Positions 7,783 to 16,653 of a DNA stretch of 64,000 bases are shown here, in pieces. Position numbers and translations under genes: made by a program. The stretch comes from Mycobacterium paragordonae. GTDB taxonomy: Bacteria > Actinomycetota > Actinomycetes > Mycobacteriales > Mycobacteriaceae. The notes under the pieces are model-generated. The model made no database searches and was not told the origin of the DNA. It was given only the letters and a program-made list of their open reading frames with translations. The stretch lies in contig NZ_CP025546.1 in the NCBI RefSeq assembly GCF_003614435.1, positions 2,294,001-2,358,000 of the forward strand. The letters run 5' to 3'. Position 1 is the first letter of the stretch, and every line of letters begins with the position of its first letter.

Positions 7783-8976
7783 GTGACTTTCTCGGGTGAT
7801 GCTCCCGTCGAGCGGGTGCGCGTACTGGTGCTCGGCAGCACCGGCTCCATCGGCACCCAGGCGCTGGAGGTCATCGCCGCCAACCCCGACCGGTTCGAGA
7901 TCGTCGGCCTGGCCGCGGGCGGCAGGAATCTGGACACGCTGCTGCGTCAACGGGCCGAGACCGGGGTCACCAACGTCGCCGTCGCCGACGCCGAGGCCGC
8001 CGAGCGGGCCGGGGACATCCCGTTCCAGGGTCCTGACGCCGTTACCCGGTTGGTCCAGGAGACCGAGGCCGACGTGGTCCTCAACGCCCTGGTCGGCGCG
8101 CTGGGCCTGCGCCCGACGCTGGCGGCGCTGGAATCGGGCGCCCGGCTGGCGCTGGCCAACAAGGAGTCCCTGGTCGCCGGCGGTCCGTTGGTGCTGCGGG
8201 CCGCCCGGCCCGGCCAGATCGTGCCGGTGGACTCCGAGCACTCCGCGCTGGCGCAGTGCCTGCGCGGCGGCACGCCCGACGAGGTCGCCAAGCTGATCCT
8301 GACGGCCTCCGGGGGACCGTTCCGGGGCTGGTCGGCGGCCGACCTGCAGGACGTCACCCCCGAACAGGCCGGCGCGCACCCGACCTGGTCGATGGGCCCG
8401 ATGAACACCCTGAACTCGGCGTCGCTGGTCAACAAGGGGCTCGAACTCATCGAGACCCACCTGCTCTTCGGCATCCCGTACGACCGCATCGAGGTCGTGG
8501 TCCACCCGCAGTCGATCATTCATTCGATGGTGACCTTCACCGACGGCTCGACGATCGCCCAGGCCAGCCCGCCGGACATGAAACTGCCTATTTCACTGGC
8601 GCTGGGCTGGCCGCACCGGGTGCCGGGAGCGGCCAGCTGCTGCGACTTCACCACCGCGTCTACCTGGGAATTCGAGCCCCTGAACGACGATGTGTTCCCC
8701 GCCGTCGAGCTGGCGCGACAAGCCGGGGGAACCGGAGGCTGCATGACAGCCGTTTACAACGCGGCGAACGAAGAGGCGGCGGAGGCCTTTCTGCAGGGAC
8801 GGATCGGTTTTCCCGCCATCGTCGCCACTATCGCCGACGTGCTGCACGCTGCCGACCAATGGGCGGCGTCACCAGCTACCGTGGATGACGTACTCGAGGC
8901 GCAGCGTTGGGCCCGCGAGCGGGCTCGACGTGCGATGGCAACTCCGGCGTCGGTCAGAGTCTCGGGCATGGCGTGA
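7783..8976 (+). CDS. dxr: Dxr (IspC), 1-deoxy-D-xylulose-5-phosphate reductoisomerase
   Basis: This is the second enzyme of the MEP isoprenoid pathway, converting DXP to MEP with NADPH; it is the fosmidomycin target. The 397-residue protein starts with [15 protein letters not shown] (NADPH site). It has [24 protein letters not shown] (metal and substrate residues) and [18 protein letters not shown] (active-site loop). I placed the start at GTG 7783; the frame is open further upstream but only into the mpt83 promoter region. dxr, rip1 and ispG follow each other as in M. tuberculosis. The C-terminus ends in RVSGMA and appears shorter than the tuberculosis protein. Confidence 0.95.
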   Translation: MTFSGDAPVERVRVLVLGSTGSIGTQALEVIAANPDRFEIVGLAAGGRNLDTLLRQRAETGVTNVAVADAEAAERAGDIPFQGPDAVTRLVQETEADVVLNALVGALGLRPTLAALESGARLALANKESLVAGGPLVLRAARPGQIVPVDSEHSALAQCLRGGTPDEVAKLILTASGGPFRGWSAADLQDVTPEQAGAHPTWSMGPMNTLNSASLVNKGLELIETHLLFGIPYDRIEVVVHPQSIIHSMVTFTDGSTIAQASPPDMKLPISLALGWPHRVPGAASCCDFTTASTWEFEPLNDDVFPAVELARQAGGTGGCMTAVYNAANEEAAEAFLQGRIGFPAIVATIADVLHAADQWAASPATVDDVLEAQRWARERARRAMATPASVRVSGMA

Positions 8977-8995
8977 GAAAGGTCGTCACAGACAG

Positions 8996-10210
8996 ATGAT
9001 GTTCGTTATCGGCATAGTGCTGTTCGCACTCGCCATCCTCATCTCGGTCGCGCTGCACGAGTGCGGCCACATGTGGGCCGCCCGCGCCACCGGCATGAAG
9101 GTGCGTCGCTACTTCGTCGGGTTCGGCCCGACGCTGTGGTCGACCCAGCGCGGCGAGACCCAGTACGGATTGAAGGCAATCCCGGCGGGCGGCTTCTGCG
9201 ACATCGCCGGCATGACCCCGGTCGAGGAGCTGGCTCCCGACGAGCAGGACCGCGCGATGTACAAACAGGCCACCTGGAAGCGGGTCGCGGTGCTGTTCGC
9301 CGGTCCGGGCATGAACTTCGTCATCTGCCTGGTGCTGCTCTATGCCATCGCGCTGGTCTGGGGCCTGCCCAACCTGCACCCGTCCACCAAGGCGATTGTC
9401 GGCGAAACCGGTTGCGTCGCACAGGAAATCAGCCAGGGCAAGCTCGACAAGTGCGACGGCCCGGGTCCCGCGGCACTGGCGGGCCTGCGCCCCGGCGACG
9501 TCGTCGTCAAGGTCGGCGACACCCCGGTCAACACGTTCGAGGACATGGCCACGGCGGTGCGCAAGATGCACGGCTCCGTGCCGATCGTCGTCGAGCGGGA
9601 CGGCAAGACCATCACCACCAACGTCACCGTCGAATCGACCCGCCGCTACGTGCCCAGCGGACAGGGCAATCAGCTGGAGCCGGCCAACGTCGGCGCCATC
9701 GGTGTCGGGGCTCCGCGCAACGAGCCCACGCGCTACAACGTGCTGTCCGCCGCGCCGGCCACCGTGGTCTTCGCCGGACAGCTGACCGTCGAGGTCGGCA
9801 AATCGCTGGCCGCCATCCCGACCAAGGTCGGTGCGCTCTTCCACGCGATCGGCGGCGGGCAGCGCGACCCGCAGACGCCGATGAGCGTGGTCGGCGCCAG
9901 CATCGTCGGCGGCGACACCGTCGACCACGGACTGTGGGTCGCGTTCTGGTTCTTCCTGGCTCAGCTGAACCTGGTGCTGGGCGCCATCAACCTGTTGCCG
10001 CTGTTGCCGTTCGACGGCGGACACATCGCGGTGGCCGTGTTCGAGAAGATCCGCAACGCCATTCGCACCGCCCGCGGCAAGGTGGCCGCGGCGCCGGTGA
10101 ACTACCTGAAGCTGATGCCGGCGACCTACGTGGTGCTGATCTTCGTGGTCGGCTACATGCTGCTGACCGTCACCGCTGACCTGGTCAACCCCATCCGGCT
10201 CTTCCAGTAA
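8996..10210 (+). CDS. rip1: Rip1, site-2 intramembrane zinc metalloprotease
   Basis: This 404-residue membrane protease cleaves anti-sigma factors inside the membrane (RseP/S2P family). The zinc motif HECGH is at residues 21-25 in the first helix. A PDZ-like domain lies at about 130-230 ([21 protein letters not shown]). The second catalytic motif [12 protein letters not shown] is near the C-terminus. I chose ATG 8996 because it gives the family's usual length; a second ATG follows immediately. In M. tuberculosis Rip1 degrades the anti-sigma factors of SigK, SigL and SigM. That is relevant here because SigK-type promoters lie 1.5-4 kb upstream. Confidence 0.95.
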   Translation: MMFVIGIVLFALAILISVALHECGHMWAARATGMKVRRYFVGFGPTLWSTQRGETQYGLKAIPAGGFCDIAGMTPVEELAPDEQDRAMYKQATWKRVAVLFAGPGMNFVICLVLLYAIALVWGLPNLHPSTKAIVGETGCVAQEISQGKLDKCDGPGPAALAGLRPGDVVVKVGDTPVNTFEDMATAVRKMHGSVPIVVERDGKTITTNVTVESTRRYVPSGQGNQLEPANVGAIGVGAPRNEPTRYNVLSAAPATVVFAGQLTVEVGKSLAAIPTKVGALFHAIGGGQRDPQTPMSVVGASIVGGDTVDHGLWVAFWFFLAQLNLVLGAINLLPLLPFDGGHIAVAVFEKIRNAIRTARGKVAAAPVNYLKLMPATYVVLIFVVGYMLLTVTADLVNPIRLFQ

Positions 10211-10231
10211 TAGAGAGAAGGCGAACAGACA

Positions 10232-11416
10232 GTGACCATTGGCCTGGGCATGCCGCAACCGCCGGCGCCCACGCTCGCCCCCCGGCGTGCCACGCGTCAG
10301 CTCATGGTCCGCGACGTCGGCGTCGGCAGCGACTACCCGATTTCCGTGCAGTCGATGTGCACGACCAAGACCCACGACGTCAACTCGACACTGCAGCAGA
10401 TCGCGGAATTGACCGCGGCGGGTTGTGACATTGTCCGGGTGGCCTGCCCGCGCCAGGAGGACGCCGACGCGCTGGCCGAGATCGCCCGGCACAGCCAGAT
10501 CCCGGTCATCGCCGACATCCACTTCCAGCCGAAGTACATCTTCGCCGCCATCGACGCCGGATGTGCTGCGGTGCGGGTCAACCCGGGCAACATCAAGGAG
10601 TTCGACGGCCGGGTCGGCGAAGTCGCCAAGGCCGCCGGCGACGCGGGCATCCCGATCCGCATCGGAGTGAACGCGGGCTCGCTGGACAAGCGGTTCATGG
10701 AAAAGTACGGCAAGGCGACCCCGGAGGCGCTGGTCGAGTCGGCGCTGTGGGAGGCCTCGCTGTTCGAGGAACACGGCTTCGGCAACATCAAGATCAGCGT
10801 CAAGCACAACGACCCGGTGGTGATGGTCGCCGCCTACGAGCAGTTGGCCGCCCAGTGCGACTACCCGCTGCACCTCGGGGTCACCGAGGCCGGCCCCGCC
10901 TTCCAGGGCACCATCAAGTCCGCGGTGGCCTTCGGTGCGCTGCTGTCGCGCGGCATCGGCGACACCATCCGGGTGTCGCTTTCGGCGCCGCCGATTGAGG
11001 AAGTCAAGGTCGGCTCCCAGATCCTCGAGTCGCTGAACCTGCGGCCGCGCAAGCTGGAGATCGTGTCCTGCCCGTCGTGCGGACGGGCCCAGGTCGACGT
11101 CTACACCCTGGCCAACGAGGTCAGCGCCGGCTTGGACGGGCTGGAGGTGCCGTTGCGGGTCGCGGTGATGGGCTGCGTCGTCAACGGTCCGGGCGAGGCT
11201 CGCGAGGCCGACCTCGGGGTGGCCTCCGGCAACGGCAAGGGCCAGATCTTCGTCAAGGGCGAGGTGATCAAGACCGTGCCCGAAGCACAGATCGTCGAGA
11301 CGCTGATCGAGGAAGCGATGCGGCTTGCCGAGCAGATGGGCTTAGAAACGGAAACGGAAACCGAGACAGATCCCGGGACGGCGGCGAGCGGTTCGCCTAT
11401 TGTGACCGTAAGCTGA
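10232..11416 (+). CDS. ispG: IspG (GcpE), HMBPP synthase, 4Fe-4S enzyme
   Basis: This enzyme converts MEcPP to HMBPP in the MEP pathway, two genes from dxr. The 394-residue protein has the TIM-barrel part ([24 protein letters not shown]) and the C-terminal cluster domain. Cluster cysteines are in [14 protein letters not shown] and [10 protein letters not shown]. It starts at GTG 10232 after AGAGAAGG, 21 bases downstream of rip1. The tail is unusual: it ends [10 protein letters not shown] plus about 15 residues, encoded by a short GGAAAC-type repeat near 11345-11368. Confidence 0.95.
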   Translation: MTIGLGMPQPPAPTLAPRRATRQLMVRDVGVGSDYPISVQSMCTTKTHDVNSTLQQIAELTAAGCDIVRVACPRQEDADALAEIARHSQIPVIADIHFQPKYIFAAIDAGCAAVRVNPGNIKEFDGRVGEVAKAAGDAGIPIRIGVNAGSLDKRFMEKYGKATPEALVESALWEASLFEEHGFGNIKISVKHNDPVVMVAAYEQLAAQCDYPLHLGVTEAGPAFQGTIKSAVAFGALLSRGIGDTIRVSLSAPPIEEVKVGSQILESLNLRPRKLEIVSCPSCGRAQVDVYTLANEVSAGLDGLEVPLRVAVMGCVVNGPGEAREADLGVASGNGKGQIFVKGEVIKTVPEAQIVETLIEEAMRLAEQMGLETETETETDPGTAASGSPIVTVS

Positions 11417-11484
11417 TAGGGGCCAAGCACCTAGGTTTTCCAAGGCCCTCAGGGCCCTCGGTTCGCACCACAGAGAGTTATGAG

Positions 11485-12339
11485 ATGTCGGCTCCGCCCA
11501 TCTTGCGCCTCGTCGGCGAGAGACGGGTTTCGGTGGTGCGCGACGCCGCCGCCGTGTGGCGGGTCCTGGGTGAGAACCCGGTCGAATCCTGCATGGTGGC
11601 CGCGCGGGTCGCGGACTACGGCGTCGAACCCAATTCGATCGGCGGAGAACTCTGGACCCGGCGCGCCCCGGAGGAATCGCTGTGCTTCGCCGGTGCCAAT
11701 CTGATCCCGCTGCGCGGCAACCTCATTGACCTCAACGCGTTCGCCGACGAAGCCAAGAGCACGGCCCGTCGGTGTTCGTCACTGGTCGGCCGCGCCGATC
11801 TGGTGCTGCCGATGTGGCAGCGGCTCGAGCCGGCCTGGGGCCCGGCCCGGGACGTGCGCGACCGCCAGCCGCTGATGGCACTTGACAGCCATCCCAACTG
11901 CGCGCTCGACCTCGAAGTGCGCCAGGTGCGGCCCGAGGAACTCGACGCCTACCTGGTCGCCGCCGTGGACATGTTCATCGGCGAAGTCGGCGTGGACCCC
12001 CGGTTGGGCGACGGTGGCCGCGGCTACCGGCGCAGGGTGGCCAGCCTGATCGCGGCCGGCCGGGCGTGGGCCCGCTTCGAGCACGGACAGGTCATCTTCA
12101 AAGCCGAAGTGGGATCCCAGTCGCCGTCGGTCGGCCAGATCCAGGGCGTGTGGGTCCATCCGGAGAGGCGAGGCCTCGGGCTGGGCACCACCGGCACCGC
12201 GACGCTGGCCGCCGTGATCGTCGGCAGTGGCCGCGTCGCCAGCCTCTACGTCAACGACTTCAACTCGGTGGCCCGGGCCGCCTACGCCCGCGTCGGGTTC
12301 AAGGAAGTCGGCACCTTCGCCACGGTCCTGCTGGATTAG
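11485..12339 (+). CDS. GNAT-family N-acetyltransferase (Rv2867c-like)
   Basis: This 284-residue protein has a C-terminal GNAT fold. Residues about 215-245 contain IQGVWVHPERRGLGLGTTGTA, which includes the acetyl-CoA pyrophosphate loop (RGLGLGT). The final LYVNDFNSVARAAYARVGF is the usual GNAT beta6-alpha4 region. The N-terminal half is a DUF4081-like extension. The length equals Rv2867c, which also follows ispG. Substrate is unknown. ATG 11485 is chosen because the longer frame upstream only overlaps ispG. Confidence 0.88.
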   Translation: MSAPPILRLVGERRVSVVRDAAAVWRVLGENPVESCMVAARVADYGVEPNSIGGELWTRRAPEESLCFAGANLIPLRGNLIDLNAFADEAKSTARRCSSLVGRADLVLPMWQRLEPAWGPARDVRDRQPLMALDSHPNCALDLEVRQVRPEELDAYLVAAVDMFIGEVGVDPRLGDGGRGYRRRVASLIAAGRAWARFEHGQVIFKAEVGSQSPSVGQIQGVWVHPERRGLGLGTTGTATLAAVIVGSGRVASLYVNDFNSVARAAYARVGFKEVGTFATVLLD

Positions 12340-12341
12340 TC

Positions 12342-12367
12342 GCGGTTCGTTCCGCGAGTGGAACCGC
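12342..12367 (+). terminator. Possible terminator hairpin after the GNAT gene
   Basis: GCGGTTC (12342-12348) and GAACCGC (12361-12367) can pair around a 12-base loop, starting 2 bases after the stop codon. There is no U-run. M. tuberculosis carries the relFG toxin-antitoxin pair between these neighbours (from memory); here there are only 151 non-coding bases. Confidence 0.35.
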
Positions 12368-12454
12368 ACTGCGAAAATCGGCGCTCAAAATCGCAGCCTC
12401 GTTCCGCTCGCAGTTCCATGCCGCGGATAACGGTCGGGTCTCGGTGTGTCTGCG

Positions 12455-12482
12455 TTGACGCGGTGGCCATGGTCCATAACAT
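12455..12482 (+). promoter_or_regulatory. Promoter of the penicillin-binding lipoprotein gene
   Basis: TTGACG (12455-12460), a 16-base spacer and TAACAT (12477-12482) give a good sigma-70-type promoter. The predicted transcript start is within a base or two of ATG 12491. Confidence 0.65.
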
Positions 12483-12490
12483 CAGTACCG

Positions 12491-14308
12491 ATGGTCACAA
12501 TAGGCTCAAAAACCACATTGGTAACAGCGGTCGCCGGCCTGCTGCTGGCGCTGGTCGTGTTGCCCGGCTGCACACCCAAGCCCGAAGGGCCCGGCCCGGC
12601 CGCCGAGAAGTTCCTGGCGGCGCTGTCCGTCGGTGACACCGCGACCGCCGCCCAGCTCAGCGACAACCCCAACGAGGCGCGCGAGGCGCTCAACGCCGCC
12701 TGGGCCGGCCTGCAGGCCACCCACCTGGACGCCCAAGTGCTGAGTTCGAAGTATGCGGAGGACACCGGGACCGTCGTGTACCGCTTCACCTGGCACCTGC
12801 CGAAGGACCGGACCTGGAGCTACGACGGGCAACTGAAGATGGCCCGCGACGAGGGACACTGGCAGGTCCGCTGGGCCACCACCGGACTGCACCCGAAGCT
12901 GGGTGAGCACCAGACGTTCGCGCTGCGGGCTGACCAGCCGCGGCGGGCTTCGGTGAACGAGTTGGGCGGATCCGACGTGCTGGCGCCCGGGTACATCTAC
13001 AACTATTCGCTGGATGCCACCAAGGCCGGACCCGACCTCATCGGGACCGCGCACGCCATCGTCGACACCCTGCATCCGTTCAACGACACGCTCAACGACT
13101 CCCAGCTGCTGGCGGAGATGGCGAGCTCGGCAACCAAGCCGGTCGATCTGGCCACGCTGCTGCCCGACGACAGCAACCGGGTGTTCCCGGCCATCGGCCA
13201 GCTGCCCGGCATCGTGATCACCCCACACCCCGAGCTCTTGCCGACCGACCCGCACTTCGCGCCGGCGGTCATGGCCGAGGTGAAGAAGTCGGTCGTCGAT
13301 CAACTCGACGGGCAGGCCGGATGGCGGATCGTCAGCACCAACCAGAACGGCGTCGACGTCGCGGTGCTGCACGAGGTCGAGGGCTCGCCCGCGCCCTCGG
13401 TGTCGATCACCTTGGACCGCGCCGTGCAGGACGCCGCCCAGCATGCGGTCGACACCCGCGGCGGCAAAGCGATGCTGGTCGTGATCAAACCGTCGACGGG
13501 GGAGATCCTGGCGGTCGCGCAGAACGCCGGCGCGAACGCCGAGGGCCTGCTGGCGACCACCGGCCTGTACCCGCCCGGGTCGACCTTCAAGATGGTGACC
13601 GCCGGCGCCGCCGTCGAGCGCGACATGGCCACCCCCAACACGATGGTCGGCTGCCCTGGCCATATCGACATCGGCCACCGGACCATTCCCAACTACGGCG
13701 GCTTCGATCTCGGAGTGGTGCCGATGTCGCGCGCGTTCGCCAGTTCCTGCAACACCACGTTCGCCGAACTGAGCGCGAAACTGCCGCCGCGTGGATTGAC
13801 GCAGGCCGCCACCCGCTACGGCATCGGGCTGGACTACCAGGTTGAGGGCATCACCACCGTGACCGGGTCGGTACCGCCGACGGTCGACCTGACCGAACGC
13901 ACCGAGGACGGGTTCGGCCAGGGCCGGGTGCTGGCCAGCCCGTTCGGCATGGCCCTGGTGGCGGCCACCGTCGCCGCCGGCAAGACCCCGGTGCCGCAGT
14001 TGATCGCGGGGCGGCCGACGACGGTCGCCGGCGACAACACACCGATCAGCCCGAAGATGGTCGAGGCGTTGCGGCCGATGATGCGGCTTGTCGTCACCAA
14101 CGGCACCGCCAAGGAGATCGCCGGATGCGGGGAGATCTACGGCAAGACCGGGGAAGCCGAATTCGCAGGCGGCTCGCACTCCTGGTTCGCCGGGTACCGC
14201 GGTGACCTGGCGTTCGCCGCGCTGATCGTCGGGGGCGGGAGTTCCGAATACGCCGTCCGGATGACCAAAGTGATGTTCGACTCGCTGCCGCCGGGCTACC
14301 TGGCCTAA
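12491..14308 (+). CDS. Penicillin-binding lipoprotein, D,D-transpeptidase (Rv2864c-like)
   Basis: This 605-residue class B PBP is a lipoprotein (lipobox VLPGC, C27). Residues about 35-150 are an NTF2-like MecA_N domain, followed by a dimerisation domain. The transpeptidase domain has SxxK as S364-T-F-K367, SxN as S419-C-N421 and KTG at 552-554, all intact. It should cross-link peptidoglycan outside the membrane. ATG 12491 is used because it gives a proper lipoprotein signal; the upstream in-frame ATG 12446 would bury it. It stands alone with its own promoter. Confidence 0.93.
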   Translation: MVTIGSKTTLVTAVAGLLLALVVLPGCTPKPEGPGPAAEKFLAALSVGDTATAAQLSDNPNEAREALNAAWAGLQATHLDAQVLSSKYAEDTGTVVYRFTWHLPKDRTWSYDGQLKMARDEGHWQVRWATTGLHPKLGEHQTFALRADQPRRASVNELGGSDVLAPGYIYNYSLDATKAGPDLIGTAHAIVDTLHPFNDTLNDSQLLAEMASSATKPVDLATLLPDDSNRVFPAIGQLPGIVITPHPELLPTDPHFAPAVMAEVKKSVVDQLDGQAGWRIVSTNQNGVDVAVLHEVEGSPAPSVSITLDRAVQDAAQHAVDTRGGKAMLVVIKPSTGEILAVAQNAGANAEGLLATTGLYPPGSTFKMVTAGAAVERDMATPNTMVGCPGHIDIGHRTIPNYGGFDLGVVPMSRAFASSCNTTFAELSAKLPPRGLTQAATRYGIGLDYQVEGITTVTGSVPPTVDLTERTEDGFGQGRVLASPFGMALVAATVAAGKTPVPQLIAGRPTTVAGDNTPISPKMVEALRPMMRLVVTNGTAKEIAGCGEIYGKTGEAEFAGGSHSWFAGYRGDLAFAALIVGGGSSEYAVRMTKVMFDSLPPGYLA

Positions 14309-14333
14309 CGCGATTGCCGCCCTGCAACAGCGG

Positions 14334-14339
14334 TAAGTT
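14334..14339 (+). promoter_or_regulatory. -10 element, leaderless, DUF1707 gene
   Basis: TAAGTT (TANNNT) lies 6 bases before GTG 14346, the geometry of a leaderless transcript. Confidence 0.55.
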
Positions 14340-14345
14340 GCGAAG

Positions 14346-14936
14346 GTGAGCACGACGGGGCCCGGCGGGGACATGGCGGCGATGCGGGTGTCGGACGCCG
14401 ACCGCAACGGCACCATGCGCCGACTGCAGAACGCCCTGGCACTCGGACTGATCAACATCGACGAGTTCGAACAGCGCACCCGCCAGGTGTCCTACGCGCG
14501 CACGCGCGATGAATTGGACACGCTGGTGGGCGACCTGCCCGCACCGGGAGCGATCGTCACCTCGGCGACCGACCGGGTCGAACTGCGGGGCTGGGCCGGC
14601 TCCTTGAAGCGTCACGGCGAATGGACCGTGCCCACCCGGCTGTCGCTGGTGCGCCGGTTCGGCTCGATCGACCTGGACCTGACCAAGGCGCGGTTCGCGG
14701 GTCCGGTCGTGGTCATCGAAATCGACATGAAGTTCGGCTCGCTGAACCTGTGGCTGCCCGAAGGGGCCAGCGCTTCGATCGACAACGTCGAGGCCTACGT
14801 GGGCAGCGCGTCGGATCGCCGCAAGGACCCCCCGGCCGAAGGCAATCCCCACGTCGTGCTGAGCGGTCAATTGGTGTTCGGCTCGGTGATCATCCGCGGG
14901 CCGCGGCGCACCTTGCTGCGCCGTCCAAGGTTCTGA
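14346..14936 (+). CDS. DUF1707 (SHOCT-like) domain protein
   Basis: This 196-residue protein has an N-terminal DUF1707 domain at about 15-67 (MRVSDADRNGTMRRLQNALA, then GLINIDEFEQR, then ARTRDELDTLVGDLP). The C-terminal half is a beta-rich region (residues 90-190) resembling the DUF2154/LiaF-like C-terminal domain. It has no signal peptide or clear membrane helix. Function is unknown; DUF1707 proteins are common in actinobacteria. It starts at a GTG placed directly after a -10 element. Confidence 0.82.
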   Translation: MSTTGPGGDMAAMRVSDADRNGTMRRLQNALALGLINIDEFEQRTRQVSYARTRDELDTLVGDLPAPGAIVTSATDRVELRGWAGSLKRHGEWTVPTRLSLVRRFGSIDLDLTKARFAGPVVVIEIDMKFGSLNLWLPEGASASIDNVEAYVGSASDRRKDPPAEGNPHVVLSGQLVFGSVIIRGPRRTLLRRPRF

Positions 14937-15062
14937 CTGACTCGCGCGTGCCCCTGCGCGCGCCCAGCCTTTAGATCTGCAGCGAAAGTGCGAGTGAGGC
15001 TCACCGATTCTTCAGGCTCGCTGCGTCGCACGCGCTCGGCAGCACTACCGGCGCTGCATCGT

Positions 15063-15068
15063 TAAGCT
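15063..15068 (+). promoter_or_regulatory. -10 element, near-leaderless, map gene
   Basis: TAAGCT (TANNNT) lies 7 bases before ATG 15076. Confidence 0.55.
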
Positions 15069-15075
15069 AGCTGCC

Positions 15076-15933
15076 ATGCCTGTTCGCACTGCGCTGTCTC
15101 CCGGCGTGCTGTCCCCGACGCTGCCGGTGCCCAAGTGGATCGCGCGCCCGGAATACGTCGGCAAGCCCACCGCCAAAGAGGGCTCCGAGCCCTGGGTGCA
15201 AGAACCCGAGGTCATCGAGAAGATGCGGGTGGCCGGCCAGATCGCGGCCCGCGCGCTCCAGGAGGCGGGCAAGGCCGTCGCGCCGGGCGTCACCACCGAC
15301 CAACTCGACCGCATCGCGCACGACTACATGGTGGACAACGGCGCCTACCCGTCGACGCTCGGCTACAAGAACTTCCCGAAGTCGTGCTGCACGTCGCTCA
15401 ACGAGGTGATCTGCCACGGCATCCCCGACTCGACGGTCATCGAGGACGGCGACATCGTCAACATCGACGTCACCGCGTATATCAACGGAGTGCACGGCGA
15501 CACCAACGCGACGTTCCTGGCCGGCAACGTCTCCGAGGAGCACCGGCTGCTCGTCGAGCGCACCCACGAGGCGACCATGCGCGCCATCAAGGCCGTCAAA
15601 CCCGGACGGCAGTTGTCGGTGGTCGGCCGCGTCATCGAATCATATGCAAATCGGTTCGGCTACAACGTGGTTCGTGACTTCACCGGCCACGGCATCGGCA
15701 CCACCTTCCACAACGGCCTGGTGGTGCTGCACTACGACCAACCCGCGGTGGAGTCGGTCATCCAGCCGGGGATGACGTTCACCATCGAGCCGATGATCAA
15801 CCTCGGCGCACTGGATTACGAGATCTGGGACGACGGCTGGACCGTCGTCACCCGCGACCGCAAGTGGACCGCGCAGTTCGAGCACACCCTGCTGGTCACC
15901 GAGACCGGCGCCGAAATCCTGACCCTGCCCTGA
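15076..15933 (+). CDS. map: Methionine aminopeptidase type I (MapB-like)
   Basis: This 285-residue enzyme removes the initiator methionine from nascent proteins. It has the actinobacterial N-terminal extension (residues 1-40, Pro-rich, [12 protein letters not shown]) before the pita-bread fold. Metal-ligand regions are visible: [20 protein letters not shown] (two Asp), [11 protein letters not shown] (His), [10 protein letters not shown] (Glu) and [10 protein letters not shown] (Glu). The length matches M. tuberculosis MapB (Rv2861c), also just upstream of glnA4. Confidence 0.95.
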   Translation: MPVRTALSPGVLSPTLPVPKWIARPEYVGKPTAKEGSEPWVQEPEVIEKMRVAGQIAARALQEAGKAVAPGVTTDQLDRIAHDYMVDNGAYPSTLGYKNFPKSCCTSLNEVICHGIPDSTVIEDGDIVNIDVTAYINGVHGDTNATFLAGNVSEEHRLLVERTHEATMRAIKAVKPGRQLSVVGRVIESYANRFGYNVVRDFTGHGIGTTFHNGLVVLHYDQPAVESVIQPGMTFTIEPMINLGALDYEIWDDGWTVVTRDRKWTAQFEHTLLVTETGAEILTLP

Positions 15934-15943
15934 GTTCGGTGGC

Positions 15944-16003
15944 GCGAGCAGTCACAAACTCACCCTTGCCAGACCGAAAGAGGGTGACTTTGTGTCTGCT
16001 CGC
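15944..16003 (+). terminator. Long stem-loop after map
   Basis: The two arms, 15944-15966 and 15981-16003, pair over 21 positions with 2 mismatches (GCGAGCAG...CTGCTCGC outer, CACAAA...TTTGTG middle, TCACCCT...AGGGTGA inner) around a 14-base loop. It begins 11 bases after the stop. There is no U-run, so it may be a terminator, an RNA-stability element or a dispersed intergenic hairpin repeat. Confidence 0.55.
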
Positions 16004-16059
16004 CGCACCAAGGCGAGTGGGGCGCTGCTTCCCGGCGTGTAAACCAGGGCCATTGGGCG

Positions 16060-16065
16060 TAGTTT
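16060..16065 (+). promoter_or_regulatory. -10 element, leaderless, before the unknown 187-aa gene
   Basis: TAGTTT (TANNNT) is followed by 6 bases and GTG 16072. This supports the GTG over the ATG at 16081. Confidence 0.55.
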
Positions 16066-16071
16066 GACGGG

Positions 16072-16635
16072 GTGTCCAGGATGATGACCACGCTCGACGG
16101 GTTCTCCGCCCAAGTGGGAGTTGCCGGTCCGGAAAAGGGCGTCGTGGTGGTGATACTCGGCGCCGAGCAGCGCGCGGTGTCGGCCTACGACGCGATCTGC
16201 GAGCGCCTGCACACCGCCTCGCTGCGAACCGTCGTCATCGGCGCGGACCCGAGGCTCACCGCGAAATCGGTGATCGGCATCCTCGACTCGCTGGGGATCG
16301 GTTGGGCCGTGGTCGTGGGTGACCGCGACGGGGCCGAATTGGCGTGGGAATTGGCGGCCACCAGATTGGGCCGGTTCGCCGGACTCGTGGCTATCGATCG
16401 CGGGCACCCCGCCGTCGCCGATTCCGACGGGGTGATTCGCGACGACCACTGCCCGCCGGTGGAGATCGGCACCACCGTCCTGGTGAGCTCGCCGGCCGCG
16501 CGGAACGCCGCGCGCGACAGCCAGCGCCTGGTCTTCTCCGACTACCGCGTCGTGGACCTGGCCGGGCGCCGCAACGCCCAGGAGTCGACGGCGCAGTTGG
16601 CCACCGAGATCGTGCTGCGCACCAGCGCCTGGTAG
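16072..16635 (+). CDS. Unknown protein, Rossmann/alpha-beta-hydrolase-like fold
   Basis: This 187-residue protein has alternating hydrophobic strands (GVVVVILG, LRTVVIGADP, IGWAVVVGD, FAGLVAID, GTTVLVSS) that suggest an alpha/beta fold like part of an alpha/beta hydrolase. The nucleophile elbow GxSxG is absent: WAVVVGDRDGAELAWE stands at that position. I cannot assign a reaction. It lies 18 bases upstream of glnA4, so the two are probably co-transcribed, and a link to that amine pathway is possible. Confidence 0.6.
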   Translation: MSRMMTTLDGFSAQVGVAGPEKGVVVVILGAEQRAVSAYDAICERLHTASLRTVVIGADPRLTAKSVIGILDSLGIGWAVVVGDRDGAELAWELAATRLGRFAGLVAIDRGHPAVADSDGVIRDDHCPPVEIGTTVLVSSPAARNAARDSQRLVFSDYRVVDLAGRRNAQESTAQLATEIVLRTSAW

Positions 16636-16653
16636 GCGCGGGAGTTCAGTCAA

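Noticed and set aside
8954..10873. 639-codon open frame on the minus strand opposite rip1 and ispG
   Set aside because: It has no recognisable domain, and Arg/Gly/Asp/Val composition typical of antisense translation of GC-rich genes; both genes beneath it are certain.
12506..14479. 657-codon minus-strand open frame opposite the penicillin-binding lipoprotein gene
   Set aside because: It is an antisense shadow: low-complexity composition, no start context, fully covered by a well-supported gene.
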